Source: JAPHTQ01 sp050295975
GTDB taxonomy: Bacteria; Pseudomonadota; Gammaproteobacteria; Thiohalomonadales; Thiohalomonadaceae
Reading direction: 5' to 3'
Length of the DNA: 64,000 bases
NCBI GenBank assembly: GCA_050295975.1
Contig: JBNKQR010000001.1
Coordinates: 62,001 to 126,000 of the forward strand
A program made the position numbers and the translations under genes. Positions 1 through 8,700 of this stretch are shown one piece after another; the stretch's first letter is position 1; every line of letters starts with the position of its first letter. The notes beneath the pieces were generated by a model. The model searched no databases and was not told the DNA's origin. It saw only the letters and a list, made by a program, of their open reading frames with translations.

Positions 1-738
1 GCAGACGGTAAGACCCCGTCCAGTTTTGAATACAACGTTGATGTTACCAAGCAGGTGGTCGATATGGCCCATGCCTGTGGCGTTTCTGTTGAAGGTGAGC
101 TGGGTTGCCTCGGTTCTCTGGAAACGGGTGAGATGGGTGAAGAAGACGGACACGGTGCCGAAGGCAAGCTCGATATGGATCAGCTGCTGACCGATCCTGA
201 TGAAGCCGCTGACTTCGTCAAGAAGACCGGTGTTGATGCCCTGGCTATCGCCATCGGTACCTCACACGGTGCCTACAAGTTCACTCAGGAGCCGACCGGC
301 AAGATCCTGCGTATCGACCGCGTGAAAGAGATCCACGAGCGCATCCCCAGTGTTCACCTGGTTATGCACGGTTCCTCTTCTGTGCCTCAGGACTGGCTCA
401 AGATCATCAACGACTTCGGTGGTGACATGGGTCAGACCTACGGTGTTCCGGTTGATGAGATCGTTGAAGGCATCAAGTCTGGTGTACGTAAGGTTAACAT
501 CGACACCGACCTGCGTATGGCCTCCACCGGTTCCGTGCGTAAGCACCTGGCGGAGAACAAATCCAACTTCGACCCACGCAAATTCCTCAAGGAAGCGACC
601 AAGGCGATGGCGGGTATCTGTCAGGCCCGTTACGAAGCCTTCGGTTCCGCTGGTCAGGCCTCCAAGATCAAGCCTGTCTCTCTGGAAGTGATGTTTGCTG
701 ACTACGAAGCTGGCAAGCTCGACCCCAAGGTTAAGTAA
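1..738 (+). CDS. fba: Class II fructose-bisphosphate aldolase, Calvin-cycle subtype (5' end cut by window)
   Basis: The frame is open from base 1, so the N-terminal part (roughly 100 residues) lies outside the window; 245 residues are visible. The enzyme makes and splits fructose-1,6- and sedoheptulose-1,7-bisphosphate in glycolysis/gluconeogenesis and the Calvin cycle. Visible family motifs are the acidic GEMGEEDGHG loop, the GTSHGAYK segment, the Zn-binding HGSSSVP segment and the substrate-binding NIDTDLR segment. The GEMGEEDGHG loop and the C-terminal SLEVMFADYEAGKLDPK region resemble the Calvin-cycle subfamily. It ends at a strong terminator and faces cbbR, so it belongs functionally to the neighbouring CO2-fixation genes. 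Confidence 0.95.
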   Translation, partial: ADGKTPSSFEYNVDVTKQVVDMAHACGVSVEGELGCLGSLETGEMGEEDGHGAEGKLDMDQLLTDPDEAADFVKKTGVDALAIAIGTSHGAYKFTQEPTGKILRIDRVKEIHERIPSVHLVMHGSSSVPQDWLKIINDFGGDMGQTYGVPVDEIVEGIKSGVRKVNIDTDLRMASTGSVRKHLAENKSNFDPRKFLKEATKAMAGICQARYEAFGSAGQASKIKPVSLEVMFADYEAGKLDPKVK

Positions 739-756
739 GCCGATCTTGTGGTACAC

Positions 757-785
757 AAAAAAGCGGCCTTCGGGCCGCTTTTTTA
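757..785. terminator. Bidirectional rho-independent terminator between fba and cbbR
   Basis: An 8-bp GC stem GCGGCC/GGCCGC closed by a TTCG tetraloop is flanked by A6 on the left and T6 on the right, so it can end transcription from both convergent genes. Confidence 0.92.
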
Positions 786-786
786 T

Positions 787-1716
787 TTAACTCGGTTTCT
801 TTAACTTCGGCGGTTCCTTTCCCAACGTGACTGCCGCCTCTTGAACCATAAATTCCTTGAACGCCTCGGCAATGGCTGAGAGCCGTTTGCCCCTGCGGTG
901 TACCAGATACCAGTAGCGGATAAAGGGAAACTCCTTGATATCGAGGAGCGACAGTTTGCCCAATCCCAGCTCCATCTGTACCGCATCCTCAGACATCACT
1001 CCAAGCCCTAGTCCAGCCTGCACGCTCTGTTTGATCGCCTCATCGCTGCTTACCTCCATGCTGGTGGTGAGGGTGACATTGTGTCGGTCGAAGAAGCGCT
1101 GCATCGCGATGCGGGTGCCAGAGCCGGTTTCACGCATAAGGAAGGTCTCCTGCTCCAGCTCCTTGATCGGGATCGCCTTACGTTTGGTCAGCGGATGATC
1201 CGCTGGCGCAATAGTCACTAGCGGATTGTCCATGAAGACATCGGCTTCCAGGTCCATCTCTGCCGGAGGCTTCCCCATGATTACCATGTCCACCTCATTG
1301 TCGATCAACTGGCGAAGCAGGGTCTGCCGATTGGTGACATTAAGAATGACATTGACCCCAGGGAAGCGCTGGCAGAAGGCGGCCAGCAGGCGCGGGGCGA
1401 AGTAGTTGGCGGTGGTTGCCACTGAGATGCGCAGTTTACCCGCCTCCAGCCCCTTCATGTTGGCCAGCACTGTCTCCAGCTCATCCAGTTGATCAGCGAT
1501 AAGGCGACTGTACTGGTAGACCTCTTCACCCGCCTCAGTGAGATAGATCTTCTTTCCCAACTGTTCAAACAGCGGAATATCGAGCTGCCCCTCCAACTGT
1601 TTTACCTGCATGGAGACGGCTGGCTGGGTCAGGTGTAGCTCCTCCGCTGCGCGGGTGAAGCTGAGATGGCGGGCCACCGAGGCAAAAACCTTGAGCTGGC
1701 GTAGTGTAATATTCAT
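787..1716 (-). CDS. cbbR: LysR-family regulator of CO2 fixation, CbbR-like
   Basis: A 309-residue LysR-type regulator. The N-terminal winged helix-turn-helix (about residues 4-62, with LRQLKVFASVARHLSF and LTQPAVSMQVKQLE) is followed by a periplasmic-binding-protein-like effector domain. The start at 1716 (MNITLRQ) is chosen because it fits the LysR N-terminus; upstream in-frame codons would add 52 unrelated residues. CbbR proteins activate Calvin-cycle operons in response to metabolites. Location one gene upstream of cbbM and opposite to it supports the name. Unusually a methyltransferase gene lies between the two. Putative operator repeats are in its own promoter region (1725-1752). A different LysR role is possible but less likely. 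Confidence 0.85.
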   Translation of the reverse strand: MNITLRQLKVFASVARHLSFTRAAEELHLTQPAVSMQVKQLEGQLDIPLFEQLGKKIYLTEAGEEVYQYSRLIADQLDELETVLANMKGLEAGKLRISVATTANYFAPRLLAAFCQRFPGVNVILNVTNRQTLLRQLIDNEVDMVIMGKPPAEMDLEADVFMDNPLVTIAPADHPLTKRKAIPIKELEQETFLMRETGSGTRIAMQRFFDRHNVTLTTSMEVSSDEAIKQSVQAGLGLGVMSEDAVQMELGLGKLSLLDIKEFPFIRYWYLVHRRGKRLSAIAEAFKEFMVQEAAVTLGKEPPKLKKPS

Positions 1717-1724
1717 AAAGAAAG

Positions 1725-1752
1725 ACTTATGTGTTTTTGCATGATAATAAGT
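1725..1752. promoter_or_regulatory. Inverted repeat upstream of cbbR, possible CbbR operator
   Basis: ACTTAT (1725-1730) and ATAAGT (1747-1752) form an inverted repeat with a 16-base spacer, just upstream of the cbbR start. The same CTTATG(T) half-site recurs upstream of cbbM and as a palindrome upstream of cbbQ. The link to CbbR is inference from position and recurrence. Confidence 0.4.
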
Positions 1753-1846
1753 ATTAAACCATATGGGTGGCAAATGGGAAGGGGCTCTGTCCGTTTGGCG
1801 ATTCAGCGGCCATAATAGGCGCCTTTCACCCTTAGCCGGACAGCGC

Positions 1847-2434
1847 ATGGATACCAAAGCCTTTCTCGCCAAACTACGTCAGGACATCGTTTTCAGCGAT
1901 ACCCTCTGTGGTCAGCAATTCACCTTTCACACCACCTGGGGGGTCTTCTCACCGCGGGAGATCGACGCGGGTTCTCGGATGCTGCTCGATTTTATGGAGA
2001 TCGGCGAGGCCGATGACTGCCTGGATCTGGGCTGTGGCTACGGCCCCATCGGCATGACCATGGCGCGGCGGGCACCCAAGGGGCAGACTCTGTTGGTGGA
2101 TAAGGACTTTGTCGCCATCGACTACGCCAATAAGAATATCGCGATCAACGGCATCAGCAACGCCGAGGCGATCCTCAGTAATGGCCTGGATGGGGTAGGA
2201 GAGCGCCAGTTCGACGTAATCGCCTCCAATATTCCGGCCAAGGTGGGCAACGAGATGCTCTATCTCTTTCTCTATGACGCCCTGGCCCACCTCAAGCCGG
2301 GGGGCAGACTCTACGTGGTCACCATCACCGGGCTGCGCCAGTTCATCAAGCGCAGCTTCAACGAGGTCTTCGGTAACTACGATAAGTTAAAGCAGGGTAA
2401 GACCTATACCGTGGGGATGGCGCAGAAACCATAA
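1847..2434 (+). CDS. RsmC/TrmN6-like class I SAM methyltransferase (small MTS domain)
   Basis: A 195-residue single-domain Rossmann methyltransferase of the MTS type (like the C-terminal half of RsmC). Motif I is LDLGCGYGPIG (SAM loop), an acidic residue ends the second strand (LLVDKD), and the FHTTWGVFSPREID lead-in is typical. The catalytic motif IV, normally NPP(F/Y) in base N-methyltransferases, reads SNIPAK here, so the substrate cannot be taken from RsmC. The start at 1847 gives the natural domain boundary; an earlier ATG (1763) would overlap the cbbR promoter. It is transcribed towards cbbM, 158 bases upstream of it. Confidence 0.75.
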   Translation: MDTKAFLAKLRQDIVFSDTLCGQQFTFHTTWGVFSPREIDAGSRMLLDFMEIGEADDCLDLGCGYGPIGMTMARRAPKGQTLLVDKDFVAIDYANKNIAINGISNAEAILSNGLDGVGERQFDVIASNIPAKVGNEMLYLFLYDALAHLKPGGRLYVVTITGLRQFIKRSFNEVFGNYDKLKQGKTYTVGMAQKP

Positions 2435-2440
2435 CATTTA

Positions 2441-2479
2441 CCTTATGGTTCCCATCATTCTATTTTAATTTCCTTATGT
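2441..2479 (+). promoter_or_regulatory. CCTTATG direct repeats upstream of cbbM
   Basis: CCTTATG occurs at 2441-2447 and 2472-2478, 31 bases apart (about three helical turns), 115-150 bases before the cbbM start. The half-site matches the repeats at cbbR and cbbQ. Possible CbbR binding region; no promoter elements are assigned with confidence. Confidence 0.35.
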
Positions 2480-2592
2480 GAATAGTGCAGCTATAGTTTG
2501 CCTCCACTGGGGTTGTGGTTATTTACAGACCCCTCGCCGCAACGAAGATGGCGGCACGATTTCAAATAACTTGTACAACGAGGATAAATACA

Positions 2593-4005
2593 ATGGATCA
2601 GTCTGGACGTTACGCCGACCTCTCATTGAAAGAAGAGGATCTGATTGCTGGTGGTAAGCACCTGTTGGTGGCTTACAAGCTGATACCCGCCAAGGGCCAC
2701 GGGTTCCTGGAAGTAGCTGCCCACGTGGCTGCCGAGTCTTCCACCGGTACCAACGTTGAAGTCTCTACCACTGACGATTTCACCCGTGGTGTTGATGCGC
2801 TCGTGTACGAAATCGACGAAGCCGCCTTTGGTGACCACCCCGTCAAAGGTGGTGGTCTGATGAAGATTGCCTACCCCGTAGACCTGTTCGACCCGAACCT
2901 GACCGACGGCACCTTCAACATTTCCCACATGTGGTCGCTGATTCTGGGTAACAACCAGGGCATGGGTGACCACGAAGGCCTGCGTATGCTGGACTTCCTG
3001 GTGCCTGAGTGCATGATGAAACACTTCGATGGTCCCTCTGCCAACATCACCAACATGTGGAAGGTAATGGGCCGTCCCGAAGTGGATGGCGGTTACATCG
3101 CCGGTACTATCATCAAGCCCAAGTTAGGCCTGCGTCCTGAGCCTTTTGCCAAGGCCTGTTACGACTTCTGGTTGGGCGGTACTTTCATCAAGAACGACGA
3201 GCCTCAGGCAAACCAGCCTTTCTGTAAAATGGAAGAAGTTATGCCCAAGGTTGCCGAAGCAATGGATCGTGCGCAGCAAGCGACTGGCGAAGCCAAGATC
3301 TTCTCTGCCAACATCACTGCTGACTTCCACGGCGAAATGATCCATCGTGGTGAGTTCGTTCTGGAAACCTTTGCCAAGTACAACTCTGCCGATCACGTTG
3401 CCTTCCTGGTTGACGGCTTCGTAACCGGTCCTGCTGGCGTTACCACCTGCCGCCGCGCATTCCCGGATACCTTCCTCCACTTCCACCGCGCAGGTCACGG
3501 TGCAGTAACCTCTTACAAGTCACCGATGGGTATGGACCCACTGTGCTACATGAAGATGGTGCGCTTGATGGGTGCATCGGGTATGCATACCGGCACCATG
3601 GGCTACGGCAAGATGGAAGGTCACGGTGGTGAAACGGTTCTGGCTTACATGCTGGAGCGCGATGAGTGCCAGGGACCTTACTTCTACCAGAAGTGGTACG
3701 GCATGAAAGCCACTACCCCAATCATCTCTGGTGGTATGAACGCCCTGCGTCTGCCTGGCTTCTTCGAGAACCTGGGACACGCTAACCTGATTAACACCTG
3801 TGGTGGCGGTTCCTTCGGTCACATCGACAGCCCGGCTGCCGGTGGTACATCTCTGAATCAGGCCTACGAGTGCTGGAAGTCCGGTGCCGACCCGATCGAG
3901 TATGCTAAGGAGCACAAAGAGTTTGCCCGTGCGTTTGAGTCTTTCCCGCAAGACGCCGACAAGCTGTTCCCAGGCTGGCGCGAGAAGCTGGGTGTTCATA
4001 AGTAA
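2593..4005 (+). CDS. cbbM: Form II ribulose-1,5-bisphosphate carboxylase/oxygenase
   Basis: A 470-residue form II RuBisCO large subunit, the CO2-fixing enzyme of the Calvin cycle; form II works as large-subunit oligomers without a small subunit, and none is encoded here. The catalytic lysine lies in GTIIKPKLGLR (K175) and the carbamylated lysine with Mg ligands in FIKNDEPQ (K200, D202, E203). Loop 6 and phosphate-binding segments (SYKSPMGM, GGGSFGHID) are present. Before FIKND the sequence reads GGT where the Rhodospirillum enzyme has GGD. The start at 2593 (MDQSGRYADLSL) is the usual form II N-terminus. A terminator follows, and the activase genes cbbQ and cbbO come next. Form II enzymes suit low O2 and high CO2. 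Confidence 0.97.
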   Translation: MDQSGRYADLSLKEEDLIAGGKHLLVAYKLIPAKGHGFLEVAAHVAAESSTGTNVEVSTTDDFTRGVDALVYEIDEAAFGDHPVKGGGLMKIAYPVDLFDPNLTDGTFNISHMWSLILGNNQGMGDHEGLRMLDFLVPECMMKHFDGPSANITNMWKVMGRPEVDGGYIAGTIIKPKLGLRPEPFAKACYDFWLGGTFIKNDEPQANQPFCKMEEVMPKVAEAMDRAQQATGEAKIFSANITADFHGEMIHRGEFVLETFAKYNSADHVAFLVDGFVTGPAGVTTCRRAFPDTFLHFHRAGHGAVTSYKSPMGMDPLCYMKMVRLMGASGMHTGTMGYGKMEGHGGETVLAYMLERDECQGPYFYQKWYGMKATTPIISGGMNALRLPGFFENLGHANLINTCGGGSFGHIDSPAAGGTSLNQAYECWKSGADPIEYAKEHKEFARAFESFPQDADKLFPGWREKLGVHK

Positions 4006-4034
4006 GATCACTCAGGCCGCAAGGCATGATGAAG

Positions 4035-4062
4035 AAGCCCCGCTTATGCGGGGCTTTTTTTT
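4035..4062 (+). terminator. Rho-independent terminator of cbbM
   Basis: AAGCCCCGC and GCGGGGCTT pair around a TTAT loop and are followed by a T8 run. Confidence 0.93.
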
Positions 4063-4082
4063 GTCGAACCTACCTGGTCGAC

Positions 4083-4102
4083 ACATAAGTGATTACTTAT
4101 GT
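4083..4102. promoter_or_regulatory. Perfect palindrome upstream of cbbQ, possible CbbR operator
   Basis: ACATAAGT-gatt-ACTTATGT is a perfect 8-bp inverted repeat 86 bases before the cbbQ start. A second palindrome ATGAA-T-TTCAT follows at about 4118-4128. The half-site matches those at cbbR and cbbM, so one regulator may bind all three; this is inference. Confidence 0.45.
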
Positions 4103-4187
4103 ATCTGATTAGAATTTATGAATTTCATTATGGTAAAGCCAGACTATACTGGTTCGAAATCGGTAACAGATATCCCCGGAGCAAATC

Positions 4188-4997
4188 ATGAGCAGTGTCG
4201 ACAAGGATCAATACATCGTCAGTAACGAGCCGTTCTATCAGGCTCAGGACAACGAGGTGGAGCTGTACGAGGCCGCCTACGCCTCGCGCCTGCCAGTGAT
4301 GGTGAAGGGGCCGACTGGTTGTGGTAAATCCCGCTTCATCGAATACATGGCGTGGAAGCTGGGCAAGCCACTGATCACTGTGGCCTGCAATGAGGACATG
4401 ACCGCTTCTGATCTGGTGGGTCGCTATCTGCTCGATGCGGACGGCACCCGCTGGCTCGACGGCCCGCTGACCACCGCTGCGCGCATCGGCGCCATCTGCT
4501 ACCTCGACGAGGTGGTCGAGGCACGCCAGGACACCACCGTGGTGATCCACCCACTGACCGATCACCGCCGCAACCTGCCGCTGGATAAAAAGGGTGAACT
4601 GGTAACGGCCCATCCCGACTTTCAGTTGGTGATCTCCTACAATCCTGGCTACCAGTCGTTGATGAAGGATCTCAAGCAGTCGACCAAGCAGCGCTTCGTC
4701 GCCATGGACTTCGACTACGCCTCTGCAGAAACCGAAGCGACTATTGTTGCCAAGGAGACCGGTGTCGACAACGACCTTGCACAGAAGCTGGTCAAACTGA
4801 GCGAGACCGCACGCAACCTCAAGGGTCACGGCCTGGACGAAGGGGTCTCTACCCGTCTGCTGGTCTACGCAGCAAGTCTGATTAAACAAGGCATCGCACC
4901 GCGTGATGCCTGCCGTATGGCGCTGGTGCGACCGATCACTGACGACCGCGATATTCGCGATACTCTCGATCACGCCATCGACGCCGTATTCGCCTGA
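4188..4997 (+). CDS. cbbQ: CbbQ, MoxR-type AAA+ ATPase, RuBisCO activase subunit
   Basis: A 269-residue AAA+ ATPase of the CbbQ/NirQ/NorQ group. Walker A is GPTGCGKS (41-48), Walker B is ICYLDEV (about 103-109), and sensor/arginine residues follow in the STKQRF segment. With CbbO it forms the motor complex that removes inhibitory sugar phosphates from RuBisCO. The gene order cbbM-cbbQ-cbbO matches the form II-specific Q2O2 activases. A NirQ/NorQ role is less likely because no nir or nor genes are nearby. It has its own promoter region after the cbbM terminator and is 14 bases from cbbO. Confidence 0.93.
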   Translation: MSSVDKDQYIVSNEPFYQAQDNEVELYEAAYASRLPVMVKGPTGCGKSRFIEYMAWKLGKPLITVACNEDMTASDLVGRYLLDADGTRWLDGPLTTAARIGAICYLDEVVEARQDTTVVIHPLTDHRRNLPLDKKGELVTAHPDFQLVISYNPGYQSLMKDLKQSTKQRFVAMDFDYASAETEATIVAKETGVDNDLAQKLVKLSETARNLKGHGLDEGVSTRLLVYAASLIKQGIAPRDACRMALVRPITDDRDIRDTLDHAIDAVFA

Positions 4998-5011
4998 CAG
5001 GCAAGGCAGCC

Positions 5012-7273
5012 ATGCCACTGAGCGACGAACAGGTTCAATACTTCCGCGAGCAGCTCTCCTGCGGCTTCAGGGATCTCGACGAGTTTTTCCCCCACTGCCT
5101 GGAAGAGGCGATGAAAGTGCTGTCGCCACAGGGGTTGAAGGATTATCTCGACGGTGCCGGGTTGGTCTGCAAGATCGGTCGCGGTTTCGAACCGGTGCTG
5201 GTCTATCTGGAAGAGATGCCGGAGGTGGCGCAACGCCTGGGTGAATCGACCCTTGGCCTGGTTTCGCAAACGGTATGGAATATTTCGCGTACCCCTAACG
5301 GCAAGGCGATCCCGCCGTTCCTGCAATCGATCGGTGAGGTGTCGCGCCGACTCGGTAGCGAAGAGTTGTTGAGCGGTTACATCGAACTGGTGCTCGACTT
5401 CATGCAGCGTACCACCGGATCGATCCACGGTTTCCATCAGACCATTCCCAGCCCCGGTCTGCCGGAGTTTCTCAATCAGGCGCCGCTGTTATTGAAGAGC
5501 CTCTCCTGTGCCGGGCTGCGTAACTGGATCGAATACGGTATTCGCAATTACGGCCATCATCCTGAGCAGCAGAAGGAGTATTTCAGTCTGCAGTCCGCCG
5601 ACAGCCGTGCCGTATTGCAGCGCGAACGTCATGGCACTCTGTTCATGGATAATGAACGGAAGCTGGATTTGTATTTGCAGGCACTGTGGAAAGATAGCCC
5701 ACGGCTCATACCTTATTCCGAGGCCTTTGATGAGCCGCGTAAACCGCAGCCCTATTACGACGATATCGGTATCCGCCTGCCGGATGTTTTCGATGACAAG
5801 GCTGGTGTCGCAGGTATTGATCGTTATCGCGCGACCTTGGCGCACATGGCGGCGCACAAACGCTGGTCGACGCAAATGATCGCCGACAACTACAGTCCTT
5901 TTCAGAACGCTGCCATCGAATTGTTGGAAGACTGCCGGGTGGAGTATCTCGCCATGCAGCGTTACCCCGGTTTGCGTCGTCTGTTTAACAGCCTGCATCC
6001 ACATCCCAAAGAAGATGCCTGTGATCCGCAGAAAGAATCCTGTATCCGCCACCGTCTGGCCATGCTCTCCTATGCCATTCTGAATCCCGATAGCCACGGC
6101 TATAAAAATGAGCACGTCGTGGAATTTAGCCGCCGTTTCCATGAGGCAATGGCCCAGGGAGAATCCTCGTTCAAGGAAATGGCGGATATGGCAGTCCTCT
6201 TTATCATCCGCAGCCGCGGCCCGGCAGACCAGTCGGCCAATCTCTTTTTCACCGATACCGAGGTGGACTACCGTGATGACAATCGTCACCTGTGGATATT
6301 CATTGATGAAGACGACGAGGGCGAACTTTTTGACTACGAAAAGGAAGCGCCGCCGGCAGAAGAGGAAGCCGATGAAGTATTGCCGCCGCGGCTCTATCAC
6401 GAGTGGGATTACCGATCGATGACCTATCGTCCCGACTGGGTCAGCCTTTACGAACATCTACATCCGAGTGGCGATGCGGGAAAGATTGATCGCCTGCTGG
6501 CGAAACATGAACAGTTGGCGAAACAGTTGAAGCGTATTCTCGATCTGCTCAAGCCGCAGCAGATGGTGCGGGTTCGTTATCAGGAGGAGGGCAGTGAACT
6601 CGATCTCGATGTGGCGATACGTTCGTTGATCGATTATCGCGCCGGAGCGCAACCGGACCCGCGCATCAACATGAGCCATCGCCACGATGGGCGAGATATT
6701 GCTGTGCTGCTGTTGCTCGATCTCTCCGCATCACTTAACGACGTCCCTGAAGGTTGCACCCAGACCATTCTTGAACTGTCACAGGAGGCGGTGTCGTTGT
6801 TGGGTCTGGCCATCGGTGGATTGGGCGACGAATTCGCCATCGCCGGTTTCTCCTCTAATACCCGACACGAGGTTTTCTACCAGCACATTAAGGGTTTCGG
6901 TGAAGAGTGGGACGACAGGGTGAAGGGGCGTCTGGCAGCGATGGAGGCGGGCTACTCCACCCGCATGGGTGCGGCACTACGTCATGCCGGACACTATCTA
7001 AGTAAGCGCAAGGCGGAGAAAAAATTGCTGCTGGTGCTCACCGATGGTGAACCGTCAGATATCGATGTCAGTGATCCAAAGTTGTTGCTGGAAGACAGTC
7101 ACAAAGCGGTACAGGAACTGGATCAGGATGGCATCTACACCTACTGCATCAATCTCGACTCACGCGCCGATGAGTACGTGGCCGACATCTTTGGCAAACA
7201 GTACACGGTCATTGATCGAATCGAGCGTTTACCGGAGCAACTGCCGAAGCTGTTCCTGTCGCTGACTAAATAG
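5012..7273 (+). CDS. cbbO: CbbO, von Willebrand factor A protein, RuBisCO activase partner
   Basis: A 753-residue protein of normal CbbO length. The C-terminal third is a von Willebrand factor A domain with the metal-ion-dependent adhesion motif DLSAS (in VLLLLDLSAS) and the later T and D positions (YSTRMG, LTDGEPSD). An acidic linker (DEDDEGELFDYEKEAPPAEEEADE) precedes it. CbbO bridges the CbbQ hexamer and RuBisCO, and the MIDAS is needed for activation in studied homologs. It is probably cotranscribed with cbbQ. The C-terminus nearly abuts the convergent diguanylate cyclase gene (7 bases). Confidence 0.93.
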   Translation: MPLSDEQVQYFREQLSCGFRDLDEFFPHCLEEAMKVLSPQGLKDYLDGAGLVCKIGRGFEPVLVYLEEMPEVAQRLGESTLGLVSQTVWNISRTPNGKAIPPFLQSIGEVSRRLGSEELLSGYIELVLDFMQRTTGSIHGFHQTIPSPGLPEFLNQAPLLLKSLSCAGLRNWIEYGIRNYGHHPEQQKEYFSLQSADSRAVLQRERHGTLFMDNERKLDLYLQALWKDSPRLIPYSEAFDEPRKPQPYYDDIGIRLPDVFDDKAGVAGIDRYRATLAHMAAHKRWSTQMIADNYSPFQNAAIELLEDCRVEYLAMQRYPGLRRLFNSLHPHPKEDACDPQKESCIRHRLAMLSYAILNPDSHGYKNEHVVEFSRRFHEAMAQGESSFKEMADMAVLFIIRSRGPADQSANLFFTDTEVDYRDDNRHLWIFIDEDDEGELFDYEKEAPPAEEEADEVLPPRLYHEWDYRSMTYRPDWVSLYEHLHPSGDAGKIDRLLAKHEQLAKQLKRILDLLKPQQMVRVRYQEEGSELDLDVAIRSLIDYRAGAQPDPRINMSHRHDGRDIAVLLLLDLSASLNDVPEGCTQTILELSQEAVSLLGLAIGGLGDEFAIAGFSSNTRHEVFYQHIKGFGEEWDDRVKGRLAAMEAGYSTRMGAALRHAGHYLSKRKAEKKLLLVLTDGEPSDIDVSDPKLLLEDSHKAVQELDQDGIYTYCINLDSRADEYVADIFGKQYTVIDRIERLPEQLPKLFLSLTK

Positions 7274-7280
7274 GTCAGGG

Positions 7281-7958
7281 CTACTCTTCGTTTTTTGGCG
7301 GGGGAGAGGGGGAGAGCAGCGCTGCCTTCTCGTCGACGCTGACCTCGGTCTCCTGAGGTAGTTGTGGATGGGCGACCTGATTACGGCCACCCTGTTTTGC
7401 CTGATAGAGATAACCATCGGTGAGATGAATGAGTTCATCTGCACTCACCTCCATCCCGGCTCGATAATATTCCACACCAAAACTTGCCGTTATTTGAATG
7501 GTCGTGCCGTCGACCTCAAGGTTTCGCTCTTCAATATTGCGGCGCAATCGTTCGGCTACCTGTACGGCCTGTGGCAGAGGGGTGCTCGGCAGAATGATGG
7601 TGAACTCCTCACCGCCAAAACGGCAGGGAATGTCCACTTTACGCAGGGTATTGCGCATCACCTCAGAGACCAGGGTGAGTGCCTGGTTGCCGACCTCGTG
7701 TCCCCAGGTGTCGTTCACCTGTTTAAAATGGTCCAGGTCGAGCATAATCAGCGATGTCGGTGCGCGACTGCGGCGGGTGCGCTCCATCTCCCACTCCAGT
7801 GCATCGAGCAGGTGCCGGTAGTTGAACAGCCCGGTGAGCATGTCGGTGCGCAGGGCCTGTTTCAGCTCATCGTTTTCCCGGCGAAGTGCCTCCAACTCAT
7901 CCAGAATGGAACAGTTGACCGTTTCTGCAGGGCATTTTTTGTCGTGGGGTGAAGACAT
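7281..7958 (-). CDS. Diguanylate cyclase (GGDEF domain)
   Basis: A 225-residue soluble protein with a short N-terminal region predicted to be coiled-coil (ILDELEALRRENDELKQAL) and a complete GGDEF domain that starts at the usual DMLTGL segment. The active-site loop is GGEEF, and an RKVD inhibitory site lies five residues upstream, so the enzyme should make cyclic di-GMP and be product-inhibited. No sensor domain is present; control is probably by dimerisation through the coiled coil. The gene is a single unit converging on cbbO. Confidence 0.92.
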   Translation of the reverse strand: MSSPHDKKCPAETVNCSILDELEALRRENDELKQALRTDMLTGLFNYRHLLDALEWEMERTRRSRAPTSLIMLDLDHFKQVNDTWGHEVGNQALTLVSEVMRNTLRKVDIPCRFGGEEFTIILPSTPLPQAVQVAERLRRNIEERNLEVDGTTIQITASFGVEYYRAGMEVSADELIHLTDGYLYQAKQGGRNQVAHPQLPQETEVSVDEKAALLSPSPPPKNEE

Positions 7959-8091
7959 GCTGCGCTCTAATTGCTCGATCCTTACAGAGTATCAAAATTC
8001 AGGCGCAAAGGGATGCCCAAGCGGTTTGCTGTGTCAGGAAGAAAAAGTCTAGAATGACCAGACAACGAGAATCCAACAGGGAGGGGCAGGG

Positions 8092-8700
8092 ATGCAGGAT
8101 AAAGCGGGGATCAGCTTCAGTGAAACCATGGCTGGTGGTGTCACTCTCGACGAGACGGACTATAAAACCGGGGAAGAGGTTGCCCGTGACCTGGGCGCAC
8201 ATACTCTGGTAATGAATGCCCGAGTAACCATCGACGATCTGGATCGCTTTATCAGTGATCCCAATCATACCGGTCTGCTCGATGGCACCATTGACTACCC
8301 CCCATTTGGCAAAGGCATTCCCGGATATAACGGCGTATTTAATCTCTTCGCCCCTGCCGATCGGCCGGACACCAAGCTGATGATCTACGAAATGGTTTTC
8401 GAACACGAAGACCAGCCCTACTACCTCGCCGGACACAAAGAGGTACGAGACGATCCCGGCTTCGATCTCTGGAGCGATACCACCACCCTCTATACCCATA
8501 TTCATCGCGGCAAGGACAAGAGCGGCGAGATTGCTGGTGCCGGGATCCTGACCCTGGGCATCGGTGACCTGATACGTCTGCTCTCGACCCTGGATGTATT
8601 GCACACCACAGACAAAGTGAAGCGTCTGGGCACCTTGGCCCGTTTTGGTAGCTTCTTCATGGGTGAACTGTGGGACAGCTACGCGGCGTTAGCGAAATGA
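8092..8700 (+). CDS. Uncharacterised protein coupled to a GMC oxidoreductase
   Basis: A 202-residue protein with no signal peptide that I cannot place in a named family. It starts FSETMAGG and carries a DPGFDLWSDTTTLYTHI block; from memory, similar modules occur beside or fused to cholesterol-oxidase-like flavoproteins, which would make it a lipid-handling partner domain. A GGGAGGGG ribosome site precedes the ATG. Its TGA overlaps the ATG of the next gene, so the two proteins are translationally coupled and probably work together. Confidence 0.7.
   Translation: MQDKAGISFSETMAGGVTLDETDYKTGEEVARDLGAHTLVMNARVTIDDLDRFISDPNHTGLLDGTIDYPPFGKGIPGYNGVFNLFAPADRPDTKLMIYEMVFEHEDQPYYLAGHKEVRDDPGFDLWSDTTTLYTHIHRGKDKSGEIAGAGILTLGIGDLIRLLSTLDVLHTTDKVKRLGTLARFGSFFMGELWDSYAALAK

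Noticed and set aside
4146..4170. Extra GTTACC-N4-GGTAAC site upstream of cbbQ
   Set aside because: Only the right half (GGTAAC) matches; the left half has too many differences.
4128..5018. 296-codon open frame opposite cbbQ
   Set aside because: Antisense shadow of the AAA+ gene; no ribosome site and no protein-like motifs.
5489..6457. 322-codon open frame opposite cbbO
   Set aside because: Antisense to a well-supported gene; composition follows the codon pattern of cbbO.
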